DNA of 64,000 bases from Veillonella sp. (GCF_041333735.1 NZ_JBGKFB010000001.1:124001-188000), one strand, 5' to 3'. Positions 43,141-53,160 are shown, counted from the first letter of the stretch. Numbers and translations: made by a program. Notes: generated by a model not told the origin, from the letters alone.

Positions 43141-44376
43141 TTATACAGCAGGTAATAGTCCTAATAGATATGCATCAAAGGTATCACCAGGATGTACTTC
43201 ATGTACACCACGCGGAATACATGCCAATGCATTCACCGTATATAGGCCTAACATACTGCTACTATTAAAATGGCGGTTAGCCACAAAGCGTGGAACACCA
43301 CCACCGAATATGACTTTACCTTGTACGTACCGATCAAAGGCATTACGCTTAAAGATTTCGGAATCCATTACACAAGCTACTACCGGTGTCGTCCAGTTTG
43401 CTAACCCTTTATAGCGTTTCAATGTTGGTGCTACGATTAGATGCCAACCATTGAATGCAGCCCCCGGATTACCAGACAGGCCAAAAATAATTTGACCTTT
43501 AGGCGTTACAGCACCATAAGATGCTGCACCAGGCCGCATTTGAATGCGCGCATAAATAGATTTAGCGCCTAATTTTTCATAAATAAGAGGCATTGTATCA
43601 AATAGACCTACGGATACACCGCCAGAGCTAATGATAATATCAGCGTTTTCACTGAGTTTTAATACATGGTCAATTTCAGAATCAAGCGCTTCTGGCGCAT
43701 CACTCACATGATAATGGGTTATCTTATGAAAACCTAAGTCCTCCAATAGCCCACAAATCATAGCTCGATTAGAGTTATAAATTTTACCAGGTGTTAAACT
43801 TTCACCAGGTTCAATCACCTCATGTCCTGACGTAAGGACTAATACACGAGGCATTGCATTTACATTTATTTCAGTAAATCCTAGACCAGTCAAAATAGTT
43901 TGTACTGTAGAGGTTACCTCTGTACCACGTGGAATCACAGTAGTTCCAGCACTACATTCCTCACCTTGTGGGATGATATGATCACCACATTTATATTTAC
44001 CTTGTATAGTAATTGTTGTACCAGGTTCGCCAGAACCAACCACCTGTTCTTGCATAATAACTGTGTCACAGGTTGTAGGAATCGGTGCCCCTGTCATAAT
44101 ACGTACAGCATGACCTGCTTCAACAGGTTTATCCCACACTACGCCGGCCCCTATAATACCATCAACAATGTATTCTGTACGGCTTTCTTCATAACTAATA
44201 GCATACCCATCCATAGCAGATTTTGGAAATGCCGGCACATCGGTGGGCGCCACAATATCTTCGGCCAACACATAGCCCTTTGCATCCTTCACATCAATAG
44301 TTTCCACTTTGTGGACTTTTGTTTGTAAGGCCTCATCCCATAGTTGGAGTGCCTTCTCAACAGTAACAACGATCAT
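43141..44376 (-). CDS. moeA: Molybdopterin molybdenumtransferase MoeA
   Basis: A 411-residue enzyme that inserts molybdate into adenylylated molybdopterin. N-terminal PTDVPAFPKSAMDGYAIS and central GGVSVGLFDTMP and FGLSGNPGAAF are the signature blocks; the catalytic Asp/Lys region is in the SSGGVSVG loop. It overlaps the mobA-mobB gene by 20 bases, so both come from one mRNA with thiT upstream. Start ATG 44376 follows GAGGGGT. Confidence 0.93.
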   Translation of the reverse strand: MIVVTVEKALQLWDEALQTKVHKVETIDVKDAKGYVLAEDIVAPTDVPAFPKSAMDGYAISYEESRTEYIVDGIIGAGVVWDKPVEAGHAVRIMTGAPIPTTCDTVIMQEQVVGSGEPGTTITIQGKYKCGDHIIPQGEECSAGTTVIPRGTEVTSTVQTILTGLGFTEINVNAMPRVLVLTSGHEVIEPGESLTPGKIYNSNRAMICGLLEDLGFHKITHYHVSDAPEALDSEIDHVLKLSENADIIISSGGVSVGLFDTMPLIYEKLGAKSIYARIQMRPGAASYGAVTPKGQIIFGLSGNPGAAFNGWHLIVAPTLKRYKGLANWTTPVVACVMDSEIFKRNAFDRYVQGKVIFGGGVPRFVANRHFNSSSMLGLYTVNALACIPRGVHEVHPGDTFDAYLLGLLPAV

Positions 44377-45481
44377 GTAAACCCCTCATCATGTCCTGTA
44401 TGCGGCGTACCAGTTCAGGTACGTCTTGATCTAACTTGCTAATTTCTACGATAGCTACTCGGTCCATCGGATCCGAGATTAACTCTTCCGTATGTCCCTC
44501 TTGTGTTACCTCTATAATAGGGGCAATACCTTGAGATCTTGTTTCTAGTATAACTATATCCACAGGCATAAACTGTGATAAATCATACAGATTAGATTGT
44601 TCTTGTGTACGCATACGAATCGCCGTTTCATTAGGGCCTGCAATAGCAACTACATCAGCTCCAGCTTTGTAGGCTAAATCAGTATCAGTCCCATCGTGAT
44701 CCATGTGAAAGCCGTGTTTATCACTCTTTACGACACCAACAGATAGCCCCACTTTTTGTAGTTCGGACACAAGACGTGTCACAACGGTAGTCTTCCCCGT
44801 TTTACGCTTTGATGCGACCACGCTGATTAGGGGAACTCGACGATACTCATTCGCCGCTAATGCGCGTGCCCATAAGTAATCTTCATAATGATTGACATTT
44901 CGTAACTCTACACTATAATCGCTTGCATCAACAGAGATAACAAGACCTATCGTATCCAGAGCATGATGTAGCGATACATCATTACCCGCTAAAATAGCAG
45001 GTAGCAATGATGCAATGTGCGGTTTATAAATCCCTGCCATGGGCTCTGCTTTACCACTGGCACTAGTAGGAATGATAGCATTCCAGTCATTATGGTCTAC
45101 CTTGTATAGCCAATCAAAGTATAGGTCCATTTCCATAAACGGCATGTCTACAGCCATAACTGCATAGGCTGCACTAGGTCCAACGGCTAATGCACTATAG
45201 AGTGCACCTAAGGGGCCACATCGCTCAACAGAATCCCGAACAATAGAAACTTTTTCTTTTTCATCGTTCGACAAAGTATCTATGATATGAGTTTGGATAG
45301 CATGGCCCAACACTTCATCATCACCAATGGAGATAAGAATATCCTCTACATCTGCATCCAACCCCTTACGAAGTGCATGAGATATGAGGCTTTCACCATT
45401 AATCCAAGGTAACAAAGCCTTAGGTTGCCCCATCCGTGTACTCAGACCACCTGCTAAAATGATTAATCCTAATTTATTCAC
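44357..45481 (-). CDS. Fused MobA-MobB molybdenum cofactor guanylyltransferase/GTP-binding protein
   Basis: A 374-residue fusion. Residues 1-205 are MobA: LIILAGGLSTRMGQPKALLPW (nucleotide loop), VDMPFMEMD (metal Asp). Residues 218-374 are MobB with the Walker A SKRKTGKTTVVTRLV. MobA attaches GMP to Moco to make the guanine dinucleotide form used by DMSO-reductase-family enzymes; MobB helps. Xanthine-dehydrogenase-type enzymes in bacteria more often use the cytosine form (MocA), so a MocA-like gene should exist elsewhere. Overlaps moeA by 20 bases and the thiT stop by 8. Confidence 0.9.
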   Translation of the reverse strand: MNKLGLIILAGGLSTRMGQPKALLPWINGESLISHALRKGLDADVEDILISIGDDEVLGHAIQTHIIDTLSNDEKEKVSIVRDSVERCGPLGALYSALAVGPSAAYAVMAVDMPFMEMDLYFDWLYKVDHNDWNAIIPTSASGKAEPMAGIYKPHIASLLPAILAGNDVSLHHALDTIGLVISVDASDYSVELRNVNHYEDYLWARALAANEYRRVPLISVVASKRKTGKTTVVTRLVSELQKVGLSVGVVKSDKHGFHMDHDGTDTDLAYKAGADVVAIAGPNETAIRMRTQEQSNLYDLSQFMPVDIVILETRSQGIAPIIEVTQEGHTEELISDPMDRVAIVEISKLDQDVPELVRRIQDMMRGLHDRCYC

Positions 45482-46004
45482 GACGTCCTAAACCTCGTTT
45501 AACACCTTTGTAGATAAATAGTAAAACAACAATATTTAAGATACCATCAGGTACCATATAGGAAGCATTATAAATCATAGAATAAATCCATGGATTTTGC
45601 CCTTGTGGTGCATAACTAGCAAATACAACGGCACCACTTACAACAGTGGCTACCCAGCGTAATGCAATGCCCACAACAGAACCTGTAATAAGGCCAGAAA
45701 TAGAATCCTTAAAGTACCCACAAACACCGATAGCACCATATGCTACAAGATAATCTAATATAATACTTAAATAGTGTACAGATGATTTAAAGCCTAGAAT
45801 AAAATGCAAAATACCATATACGACGCCAGCAAAGATGCCGCGAGCCCCACCCCATCGGTATGCATAAATCATAAGTGGTACAAGAGACGCTGCCTTAATG
45901 GAGCCCCCTTGAGGCATATGGAAAATCGTAATAAACGATAATACTTGAGCAATTGCAATAGCCACACCTGCTTCAGCGAGCATACGGGTTTTAGACTGAT
46001 CCAT
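45474..46004 (-). CDS. thiT: ThiT-type ECF transporter substrate-binding component
   Basis: A 176-residue S component with six hydrophobic helices. [23 protein letters not shown] and [19 protein letters not shown] match ThiT, the thiamine-binding protein of energy-coupling-factor transporters; it needs the shared EcfA/A'/T module from elsewhere. Its place at the head of a Moco operon is unexpected. No TPP riboswitch fold is visible upstream, so another cargo is possible. ATG 46004 follows AAGGAGG by eight bases, and AT-rich tandem repeats (46024-46056) lie just upstream. Confidence 0.8.
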   Translation of the reverse strand: MDQSKTRMLAEAGVAIAIAQVLSFITIFHMPQGGSIKAASLVPLMIYAYRWGGARGIFAGVVYGILHFILGFKSSVHYLSIILDYLVAYGAIGVCGYFKDSISGLITGSVVGIALRWVATVVSGAVVFASYAPQGQNPWIYSMIYNASYMVPDGILNIVVLLFIYKGVKRGLGRRE

Positions 46005-46023
46005 GTCAATCAACCTCCTTTTA

Positions 46024-46056
46024 CTATATATATTAAAGAATATATTAAAGAATATA
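46024..46056. repeat. AT-rich tandem repeat in the thiT-guaC divergent region
   Basis: TATATTAAAGAA repeated about two and a half times, between thiT and guaC, upstream of the thiT ribosome-binding site. Confidence 0.55.
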
Positions 46057-46125
46057 TTATTTATACAATCTACTTGTATTGTACTACAGTTCGTTTCTGA
46101 GTCCAAACAAAATATTCGGAACGTA

Positions 46126-46154
46126 TTGAAAATTTTACGAGTCTCTTGTATAAT
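46126..46154 (+). promoter_or_regulatory. Promoter of guaC
   Basis: Plus-strand -35 TTGAAA (46126-46131), 17-bp spacer, -10 TATAAT (46149-46154). Confidence 0.78.
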
Positions 46155-46197
46155 GGTACAGGTTCAATTTGTAATACTCGAAGGAGATATAGAAACT

Positions 46198-47184
46198 ATG
46201 ATTAACACAACGAACATCTTTGATTATGAAGACGTGCAATTGATTCCTAATAAATGTATCGTAACAAGCCGTAGCGAATGTGATACACATGTTAAATTAG
46301 GCAACCGCACATTCCGCTTGCCAGTAGTTCCTGCAAATATGCAAACTATTATCGACGAAGAATTGGCAGAAAAATTAGCTCGTGAAGGTTATTTCTATAT
46401 CATGCATCGTTTCCAACCAGAACGTCGTATGGACTTTGTAAAACGCATGCACGACCTTAACTTATATTCTTCTATTTCCATCGGTGTAAAACCTGAAGAA
46501 TTTGCTTTAGTTGATGAATTCAAAAAAGCAAACTTAACTCCTGAATACATTACAATCGATATTGCTCATGGTCACTCCAACGCAGTAATCGATATGATTC
46601 AATACATCAAAAAGAACTTACCTGGTACATTTGTTATCGCTGGTAACGTAGGTACACCAGAAGCAGTTCGTGAACTAGAAAATGCTGGTGCAGATGCAAC
46701 TAAAGTTGGTATCGGTCCTGGTAAAGTTTGTATCACTAAATTAAAAACTGGCTTCGGTACTGGTGGTTGGCAATTGGCTGCGGTACGCTGGTGCGCAAAA
46801 GCAGCTACTAAACCTATCATTGCTGACGGTGGTATCCGCGATCATGGCGACATTGCTAAATCTATCCGCTTTGGCGCTACTATGGTTATGATTGGTTCCC
46901 TATTCGCTGGTCATGAAGAATCCCCAGGGGAAGAAAAAATCGTTGACGGTAAAGCAGTAAAAGAATACTTTGGTTCCGCTTCTGAGTTCCAAAAAGGTGA
47001 ACGCAAAAACGTAGAAGGCAAAAAAATCTTCATCGATTCCAAAGGTTCTATCTTTGATACATTAATTGAAATGGAACAAGACTTACAATCCGCTATCTCT
47101 TATGCTGGCGGTACTACTCTACAAGCAATCCGCAAAGTAGACTATGTACTTGTTAAAAACTCCATCTTCAACGGCGACCGTTAA
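46198..47184 (+). CDS. guaC: GMP reductase
   Basis: A 328-residue TIM-barrel enzyme that reduces GMP to IMP with NADPH and so links guanine and adenine pools. The catalytic Cys is in [33 protein letters not shown] and the phosphate loop follow. It is a plus-strand gene among minus-strand neighbours, with its own promoter and terminator. The ATG at 46198 has AAGGAGA ten bases upstream; a longer frame extends to 46003 but has no site. IMP dehydrogenase has a CBS insert that is absent here. Confidence 0.95.
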   Translation: MINTTNIFDYEDVQLIPNKCIVTSRSECDTHVKLGNRTFRLPVVPANMQTIIDEELAEKLAREGYFYIMHRFQPERRMDFVKRMHDLNLYSSISIGVKPEEFALVDEFKKANLTPEYITIDIAHGHSNAVIDMIQYIKKNLPGTFVIAGNVGTPEAVRELENAGADATKVGIGPGKVCITKLKTGFGTGGWQLAAVRWCAKAATKPIIADGGIRDHGDIAKSIRFGATMVMIGSLFAGHEESPGEEKIVDGKAVKEYFGSASEFQKGERKNVEGKKIFIDSKGSIFDTLIEMEQDLQSAISYAGGTTLQAIRKVDYVLVKNSIFNGDR

Positions 47185-47200
47185 TACAAATACTACATGT

Positions 47201-47233
47201 AAAAGCCACAGGTTCTATCCTGTGGCTTTTTTT
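47201..47233 (+). terminator. Intrinsic terminator after guaC
   Basis: AAAAGCCACAGG / CCTGTGGCTTTTTTT stem with T-run, 16 bases past the stop. Confidence 0.9.
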
Positions 47234-47300
47234 TATCTCATCAATGTTATATATATAATGGATTAACATATTGCTAATAATATTGGATATATTTCAAAAA

Positions 47301-47332
47301 ATTAGCCCCAAAGACATTTCGTCTTTGGGGCT
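47301..47332 (-). terminator. Intrinsic terminator after the MFS gene
   Basis: AGCCCCAAAGAC / GTCTTTGGGGCT with five-base loop and a T-run on the minus strand. Confidence 0.9.
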
Positions 47333-47337
47333 ATTAT

Positions 47338-48522
47338 TTAAGCTTCTGCTTCTTTTGATTTGTCCATTAACATATAAGCGTATTTACCAATACCAGCACT
47401 AACAACAAGTAATGCAGTCAATACGATAAATGCTACTGTAAGACTTGTGCCATGAGCAATGAAACCAATCAATGCAGGTCCCATCAAAATCCCCATATAC
47501 CCAAGCATGGTAGATGTTGCCACAGCTTGTGTCATAGGAATAACATTTTGTTCTCCCATAGCAGAGAATAAATTTGGTACAACCATGGCTAAAGAAATAC
47601 CAAGTAATAAGTATGTGTACATAGAGCCATAACCTGGTAGGAATACAATAAGGCCCATTGCAATAGCGCCTAACAAATAACCACCAATAACAACTTGTTT
47701 AGAGGTTAAATGTTTACCAATTGTATTACCAAGCAAACGGCCGATACACATAGTACCATTAAAGAGCATAACGCCCATAACGGCTTCTTCGATAACAATA
47801 CCTTTATCTTCGAATAAGTATAATGCACTCCAATCCCCTACTGCGCCTTCAACCAAGTAAGATACAAAGGACAAGAGACCAAAGATAATAGCTATCGGAT
47901 GGAAAGATAGTGGGCTTTTAGATTTTTTAGTAACCTTTGCATTTGGATCACTACCAAAGGTTAACATAAATTGGCTAACCACGACCATGGCAATGAATAA
48001 TACGATGAGAAGTCCCCAAATACTAGCATTAACAGGTAAAGATAATATTTTTAAAAGCACCAACAAAACACCAGCACCGGCAAAACCGCCTAAACTCCAT
48101 CCACCGTGATAAGCCCCCATCAAGTGCTTTTTACTCACCTTTTCGGTCAAGATAGCTTGTAAATTAGCGGATGCACCACTAAGACCTACACCTATACCAA
48201 AGAAGAATAAAGCGGCTGTGGTCGTAGCAATTGTAGAGCACATCGTAACAATAGCAAGAGATAACATGCCAATAAAGCTAGCTAATAAAACGACTTTCTT
48301 GCATCCAAAGTTCTCTACTAGCTTACCAGCTATGGCCATGGACAAACAAGAACCTACACCGAGCACTAAAATCATAGAACCCAATACATCTTCACCGATA
48401 CTAAGCTTTGCTTTTAAATATGGTACAAAACCAGCCCACAAGGCTGTATACATACCTGGGATAAAGAAGCCCCCAAAGGCACCACGAATATTTGCTGTTG
48501 AAATAGAAACTTGATCGCTCAT
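47338..48522 (-). CDS. MFS transporter (FucP/YbjJ-like)
   Basis: A 394-residue Major Facilitator protein with 12 hydrophobic helices in two halves. GLSGASANLQAI and MGAYHGGWSLGGFAGA resemble the FucP/YbjJ-type sugar or multidrug branch. The substrate is not readable. ATG 48522 follows AAAGGA by six bases; upstream in-frame starts lack a site. It is downstream of the dcuC-like gene by 234 bp, a gap with only weak structure and no terminator with a T-run. Confidence 0.8.
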   Translation of the reverse strand: MSDQVSISTANIRGAFGGFFIPGMYTALWAGFVPYLKAKLSIGEDVLGSMILVLGVGSCLSMAIAGKLVENFGCKKVVLLASFIGMLSLAIVTMCSTIATTTAALFFFGIGVGLSGASANLQAILTEKVSKKHLMGAYHGGWSLGGFAGAGVLLVLLKILSLPVNASIWGLLIVLFIAMVVVSQFMLTFGSDPNAKVTKKSKSPLSFHPIAIIFGLLSFVSYLVEGAVGDWSALYLFEDKGIVIEEAVMGVMLFNGTMCIGRLLGNTIGKHLTSKQVVIGGYLLGAIAMGLIVFLPGYGSMYTYLLLGISLAMVVPNLFSAMGEQNVIPMTQAVATSTMLGYMGILMGPALIGFIAHGTSLTVAFIVLTALLVVSAGIGKYAYMLMDKSKEAEA

Positions 48523-48756
48523 TACATCCTTTCTGGCTTCTAGAACCGTCCGGCGAAGAAAGGCCCTTTTTATCCGCAACGCACTAAAACTTGTACCTTA
48601 GCAGGAAACCATTTTAATTACATATGATTTATTATTGGAATATAATAACTCTCTTTATGATACATGTAAAGAGGGTTTTCTAATTTTAAACTAAACTTAA
48701 AAAGCGATATATAGTATATCTGGTTAAATATAACTAATTAGTCTTTTAGATGACAG

Positions 48757-50112
48757 TTAGTAAAGGAGACATATCCCCACACAGCTTGTAAGTAATGCTA
48801 CAAGAACAGGTACAGCAGTTCGTTTAAGTAAGTCTACTGATTTAATATGGGCCACGCCTGCTACACCGACCATTACGGGGCTGATTGGGCTAAGGAACAA
48901 ACCTAAGCTTGCACCGTTTTGCATACCAAGCATAGTAGTAATCGGATCAAGGCCTAGATGAGCTACGATATTAGGTACTAGTGGAACCAAAGTAAATAAT
49001 GGCGCTACATTACTACCTGTCACCATGCTAAGGCCTAACATACCGCCGCCTAACACAGAGGTAAGTCCTATGGAGTTAAGAGATAATGTCTGAAGTGCCC
49101 CAAGTAAGGATTCAATAAGACCTAAACTCACCAAACCTTGGGCGAAGATTTGTCCCCCTATAATAAGTGTCACTGCATAAGAAAACTGATTCCCCATACC
49201 TTCAAAGAAAATAGTTGTACTTTTAAGAACTGTACGAAAATTACGATGACGAATTAGTTCAGCTAATAGAGCTATATCAAAGGCAAGCATCATGGCCAAA
49301 GTAACATTCATCTTCACACCGGGAAAACCATATTGACTAAAACCTAAGATAAAACACAATGGTAATAATGGGAATATCATATATAGCTTGGGTCCAATAG
49401 GAGCTTCAGGAATACTTTCAAGATCATTTACATCCATAGGACCATCAATTCGATCTCGGTATCGCTGCCACCAAAAGTGCGCTATTGCCGTCACAATGGC
49501 AACTAAGAAATAAATCCGTAGTTGGTAACCTACAAAGTAGTTTGGTACAGGCATATTTAATACCTTGGCAATCAATAAGGTAGATACGGCCCCAGGCCCC
49601 ACATCCATAAGGTGCCCTGTAGCTATAACGGCTGCTGCCCCTACTGGGCTCACGCCAAGACGTAGTAAAACCGGATACATGGTAACCATCATAAGAAGAG
49701 CAAGGCTCAACGGATTAGGTACACAAATGGATAGGCCCATATTGAGTAAAAACATAAGAGCTAACACAATATACGGACGATTTAGACGATATAAAGGACG
49801 GATAAATGTGTGTGCCAATCTCGTCCCTGCCCCAATATATTCCATATACTTTGCATACCCTGCGCAGGTCATAATCATAAGCCCCAGATTAACTATGTTA
49901 TTTGATGTCGTTATTCTTACGATATCCATGGCATCAAATATGAGAACCCCTGTAGATTGGTCACCAACTAATATGGCATCAATCCAGTTCCCCTCATAAG
50001 CGATAAACATCATAAGAATTCCCAAGCCAATCAAAATAGGCTGTGGTTGATATCGCTTCATCAATAATATGCCGGTAACAGCAATAATGATGAGACATAT
50101 AACTATATTCAT
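48757..50112 (-). CDS. dcuC: DcuC-family C4-dicarboxylate transporter
   Basis: A 451-residue carrier with about 12-14 helices. LSICVPNPLSLALLMMVTMYPVLLRLGVS and GLSMVTGSNVAPLFTLVPLVP are typical of DcuC, the anaerobic C4-dicarboxylate family. Members exchange or export succinate against fumarate or malate in fermenting bacteria, in line with the local fumarase. The ATG at 50112 follows GAGAGGTACTT. No partner gene is attached; 11-bp tandem repeats lie upstream. Confidence 0.85.
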   Translation of the reverse strand: MNIVICLIIIAVTGILLMKRYQPQPILIGLGILMMFIAYEGNWIDAILVGDQSTGVLIFDAMDIVRITTSNNIVNLGLMIMTCAGYAKYMEYIGAGTRLAHTFIRPLYRLNRPYIVLALMFLLNMGLSICVPNPLSLALLMMVTMYPVLLRLGVSPVGAAAVIATGHLMDVGPGAVSTLLIAKVLNMPVPNYFVGYQLRIYFLVAIVTAIAHFWWQRYRDRIDGPMDVNDLESIPEAPIGPKLYMIFPLLPLCFILGFSQYGFPGVKMNVTLAMMLAFDIALLAELIRHRNFRTVLKSTTIFFEGMGNQFSYAVTLIIGGQIFAQGLVSLGLIESLLGALQTLSLNSIGLTSVLGGGMLGLSMVTGSNVAPLFTLVPLVPNIVAHLGLDPITTMLGMQNGASLGLFLSPISPVMVGVAGVAHIKSVDLLKRTAVPVLVALLTSCVGICLLY

Positions 50113-50169
50113 AAGTACCTCTCATAGAGAATATATTAGACTGACAGCGGATTTATATCACAAGTACTG

Positions 50170-50213
50170 CACTTGAATTACACTTGAATTACACTTGAAT
50201 TATACTTGTATCA
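50170..50213. repeat. 11-bp tandem repeat upstream of dcuC
   Basis: CACTTGAATTA occurs three times in perfect tandem (50170-50202) and once more in degenerate form (TACTTGTATCA). The 11-base period is about one helical turn, so the copies share one DNA face. Located between dcuC and the M20 gene terminator. Confidence 0.7.
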
Positions 50214-50274
50214 CATTTAGCATATACCTATATTATACCTATACTATACGCAAAATATAAATAAAAATACAATG

Positions 50275-50311
50275 AAACAGCACCGTTACTTTCAAAATAA
50301 CGGTGCTGTTT
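50275..50311 (-). terminator. Intrinsic terminator after the M20 peptidase
   Basis: AAACAGCACCGTTA / TAACGGTGCTGTTT hairpin with eight-base loop, 15 bases past the stop. Confidence 0.85.
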
Positions 50312-50326
50312 ATTACTTATATTCTT

Positions 50327-51505
50327 TTATTTATGTTCTTTCAACCATGCAATAGCATATTCAGCATATACCGCTGATGCAGCAGACAGTACGGTATCAT
50401 CCATATTAAATCTATTATTATGATGATCGTAGGTAGCCTCTATTTCAGGATTTTGAATACCAATAAAAGCAAAGCATCCTGGTTTATCTTGTAAATACCA
50501 TGCAAAATCTTCCCCTGGCATTACTTTACGCATTTTAGAAAGCTTATCTTTACCTAATGTATCAATAACGACACGTTCAGCCAATTCGCTAGATTCAGGA
50601 TCATTAATAGTAGGTGGTACTTTTTTTACATATTCTAATGTAGCAGTTGCCCCATAGGCTTCAGCTGTATGTTCTACTACGCGGCGTATAGATTCTACAT
50701 AATACTCTTCTTGGTCTGGATCAAAGAATCGAATGGTGCCCCCCATTTTAGCTTCGCCAGGGATAACATTCCATTCAGATCCAGAGTGAATATTACCAAT
50801 AGTGAGCACAAGAGAATCTAAGGCACTCACATTACGAGACACTACGGTTTGCAAGTTCATAACGATAGCACTAGCCACTACAATGGCATCAATCGCCTGA
50901 TGTGGCTGTGCCCCATGGCCTTGTTTACCTTTTACATTAATAGTAATCTGGCTACTTGCAGCCATACGAGGGCCTTCCTCTACGGAGATGAGGCCTGCTG
51001 GTAAGTCAATCCACACATGGCCACCAAAGATAGCATCGATTTTATCATACCAATCACCAAATTTAACGAAATCTGGCGCCCCTGCACCCGTTTCTTCGGC
51101 AGGTTGGAATGCTAAATACACATCGCCTTCGATGCGGTCTTTCATAGACATTAACATCTTAGCAGCGCCTAGCAAGATAGCCATATGACCATCATGACCA
51201 CAAGCGTGCATTTTGCCTTCAGTTTCAGATTTGTAGTCTACTGTATTATGTTCATGAACAGGTAAAGCATCAATATCAGCACGCAATGCGATAGCCTTAC
51301 CAGGTTTATCGCCATGGATAATACCAACTAAGCCGATGCCACGCTCAGTATCTACATGAACCTCTACGCCCATAGATTCTAATTCTTTAGCGAGCGTCTT
51401 TGTTGTTTCAAACTCTTCATTGCTCAGCTCTGGATGTTTATGGAAATATCTACGCCAATCTTGAACGTAGCCTTTATATTGTTCAATTAAATCGCGACTA
51501 TGCAT
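50327..51505 (-). CDS. M20-family amidohydrolase/peptidase (aminoacylase-like)
   Basis: A 392-residue zinc hydrolase. HACGHDGHMAI and QPAEETGAGAPDF are the metal-binding blocks; FFHKHPELSNEEFET-like N-terminus (RYFHKHPELSNEE) marks the HipO/aminoacylase branch (N-acyl amino acid or hippurate hydrolases). The second M20 protein at 56149-57345 is from the same branch. ATG 51505 follows AAGGAGG by eight bases. Substrate not known. Confidence 0.87.
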   Translation of the reverse strand: MHSRDLIEQYKGYVQDWRRYFHKHPELSNEEFETTKTLAKELESMGVEVHVDTERGIGLVGIIHGDKPGKAIALRADIDALPVHEHNTVDYKSETEGKMHACGHDGHMAILLGAAKMLMSMKDRIEGDVYLAFQPAEETGAGAPDFVKFGDWYDKIDAIFGGHVWIDLPAGLISVEEGPRMAASSQITINVKGKQGHGAQPHQAIDAIVVASAIVMNLQTVVSRNVSALDSLVLTIGNIHSGSEWNVIPGEAKMGGTIRFFDPDQEEYYVESIRRVVEHTAEAYGATATLEYVKKVPPTINDPESSELAERVVIDTLGKDKLSKMRKVMPGEDFAWYLQDKPGCFAFIGIQNPEIEATYDHHNNRFNMDDTVLSAASAVYAEYAIAWLKEHK

Positions 51506-51560
51506 GGTATCGCCTCCTTGCAAAATCCCTTAATAAAGGGGAATAACGGGGTAAAAGTAA

Positions 51561-51594
51561 AAGAAAACGACAGGCCACGCCATGTCGTTTTCTT
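51561..51594 (-). terminator. Intrinsic terminator after the 60-residue gene
   Basis: AAGAAAACGACA / TGTCGTTTTCTT hairpin, directly before the stop of the small gene at 51601-51783 on the minus strand. Confidence 0.8.
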
Positions 51595-51600
51595 AATTGC

Positions 51601-51783
51601 TTATCGGTTGCGTAATACTGCTTGTACCGCTAAGGATACAACAGCTGTTGCAACTGCCACAGCAGCTGTAATTTTTGCTGTTGTGAAAAGTTCTTCTTTT
51701 GTAGGTTTTGCTTTTGTAGCAATATCTAATGTTTTTGCTACTGCAGGAACCAATACTTCGTTACGTAAGGATTCTGTATTCAT
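51601..51783 (-). CDS. Small single-helix protein
   Basis: A 60-residue protein: a charged N-terminal part (PAVAKTLDIATKAKPTKEE) and one C-terminal Ala/Val-rich helix (ITAAVAVATAVVSLAVQAVL) ending LRNR, suggesting a membrane-anchored or peripheral helix. ATG 51783 follows TGGAGGAG, and the gene has its own terminator, both of which support it as real. No family recognised. Confidence 0.65.
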   Translation of the reverse strand: MNTESLRNEVLVPAVAKTLDIATKAKPTKEELFTTAKITAAVAVATAVVSLAVQAVLRNR

Positions 51784-51921
51784 ATTTACTCCTCCAATAT
51801 AGACTATTTCTTCTAGGGTAACACGAATAAGAATTAAAGTCTATATATTCATCGATTTATTTCAATAGTAATACGGTTACGCAACTATTTTAAATAATCT
51901 TTATGAAAGTTATGCGTAATA

Positions 51922-53109
51922 TTATTTTGCAGCTAACTCTTCAATCGCTTCAGCTACAATAGTAATCGCTTTCTCCAATTGTTCTTGAGGGATATTAAGA
52001 GCTGGTAAAAGACGTACTTTATTTTTCGCAGATAAACATACAACGCCCTTTTCAAGACATTTTGCGATAACTGCTTTTGGATCTACTGTAGTTTCAATAC
52101 CAAGCATGAGGCCCATACCGCTTACACCAAGGATACCAGGTTTACCAGCTAAAGCAGCTTTTACATAGTCCCCTTTTGCTTTCACAGAATCTAAGAATTC
52201 TGGTGTTAAACGACTAATAATCGTGTTACCTGCGGCCGCACAGATTGGATTACCACCAAAGGTTGTAGCATGTGCACCTGCATTTAACACATATTGCATC
52301 TTTTCATTGAATAAGGTAGCGCCCATAGGGAGACCACCCGCTAAACCTTTTGCAGTAGATACTACATCTGGTTCAATACCGAATTGTTGGTATGCATATA
52401 AACTACCAGTACGGCCATTACCAGTTTGTACTTCATCGATTAACACAAGTTGATCATGTTCATGAGCATATTTTGTTACCGCTTGTACGAACTCTTTATC
52501 TAGTGGCATAACACCACCTTCACCTTGAATAGGTTCCATCATGATGGCGCAAACAGCAGGATTATCAAGCGCTTTTAATGCCGCATCAATATCATTAGCT
52601 GGTGTATGAATAAAGCCTTCTGTAAATGGGAAGAAATGTTGATGGAATACATCTTGGCCTGTAGCAGACAAGGTAGTAATAGTACGACCGTGGAAACTGT
52701 TTACTAACGTAACGATGACATGACGACCGTCACCATATTTGTCATGACTATATTTACGAGCTGCCTTGATGGCACATTCATTAGATTCTGCACCAGAGTT
52801 GGAGAAGAATACCTTCTTCATTCCTGTTTTGGCACATAGTTGTTTTGCCAATTCAATTTGTGGTAAAGAATAGTATAAATTAGAGATATGATTCAACGCA
52901 TGACATTGCTTTGTTACCGCCTCTGTCCATTCATCGTCATCTACACCAAATGCTGTTACACCAATACCCGAGCCAAGATCGATGTATTCTTTACCATCTA
53001 CATCCCATAAAAGAGAACCTTTACCTTTTTCAAAACATACATTAAACCGGCCATACGTATTGGCTATATATTCTTTATCTTGTTGTTCAAAATCGATTGT
53101 ATTACTCAT
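51922..53109 (-). CDS. argD: Acetylornithine aminotransferase
   Basis: A 395-residue class III PLP aminotransferase. The PLP lysine is in STAKGLAGGLPMGA, with SNSGAESNECAIKAAR and LIDEVQTGNGRTG nearby. It converts N-acetylglutamate semialdehyde to N-acetylornithine, and often also acts in lysine synthesis. Last gene of the arginine run. ATG 53109 follows GGAGGA. A hairpin at 53161-53185 separates it from argB. Confidence 0.92.
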   Translation of the reverse strand: MSNTIDFEQQDKEYIANTYGRFNVCFEKGKGSLLWDVDGKEYIDLGSGIGVTAFGVDDDEWTEAVTKQCHALNHISNLYYSLPQIELAKQLCAKTGMKKVFFSNSGAESNECAIKAARKYSHDKYGDGRHVIVTLVNSFHGRTITTLSATGQDVFHQHFFPFTEGFIHTPANDIDAALKALDNPAVCAIMMEPIQGEGGVMPLDKEFVQAVTKYAHEHDQLVLIDEVQTGNGRTGSLYAYQQFGIEPDVVSTAKGLAGGLPMGATLFNEKMQYVLNAGAHATTFGGNPICAAAGNTIISRLTPEFLDSVKAKGDYVKAALAGKPGILGVSGMGLMLGIETTVDPKAVIAKCLEKGVVCLSAKNKVRLLPALNIPQEQLEKAITIVAEAIEELAAK

Positions 53110-53160
53110 TACATCCTCCAAACGTACGGTCGTGCCGTCGTCTATCTATATGAAAGGTAA

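Noticed and set aside
46005..46197. TPP riboswitch upstream of thiT
   Set aside because: No CTGAGA or TPP-aptamer core on the minus strand; only AT tandem repeats and the guaC promoter.
48651..48673. Terminator after dcuC
   Set aside because: A weak seven-pair AT stem (CTCTTTA/TAAAGAG) without a T-run on the minus strand.
50170..50213. Start of a CRISPR or iteron array
   Set aside because: Units of 11 bp in direct contact without spacers, only three to four copies, no rep or cas genes.
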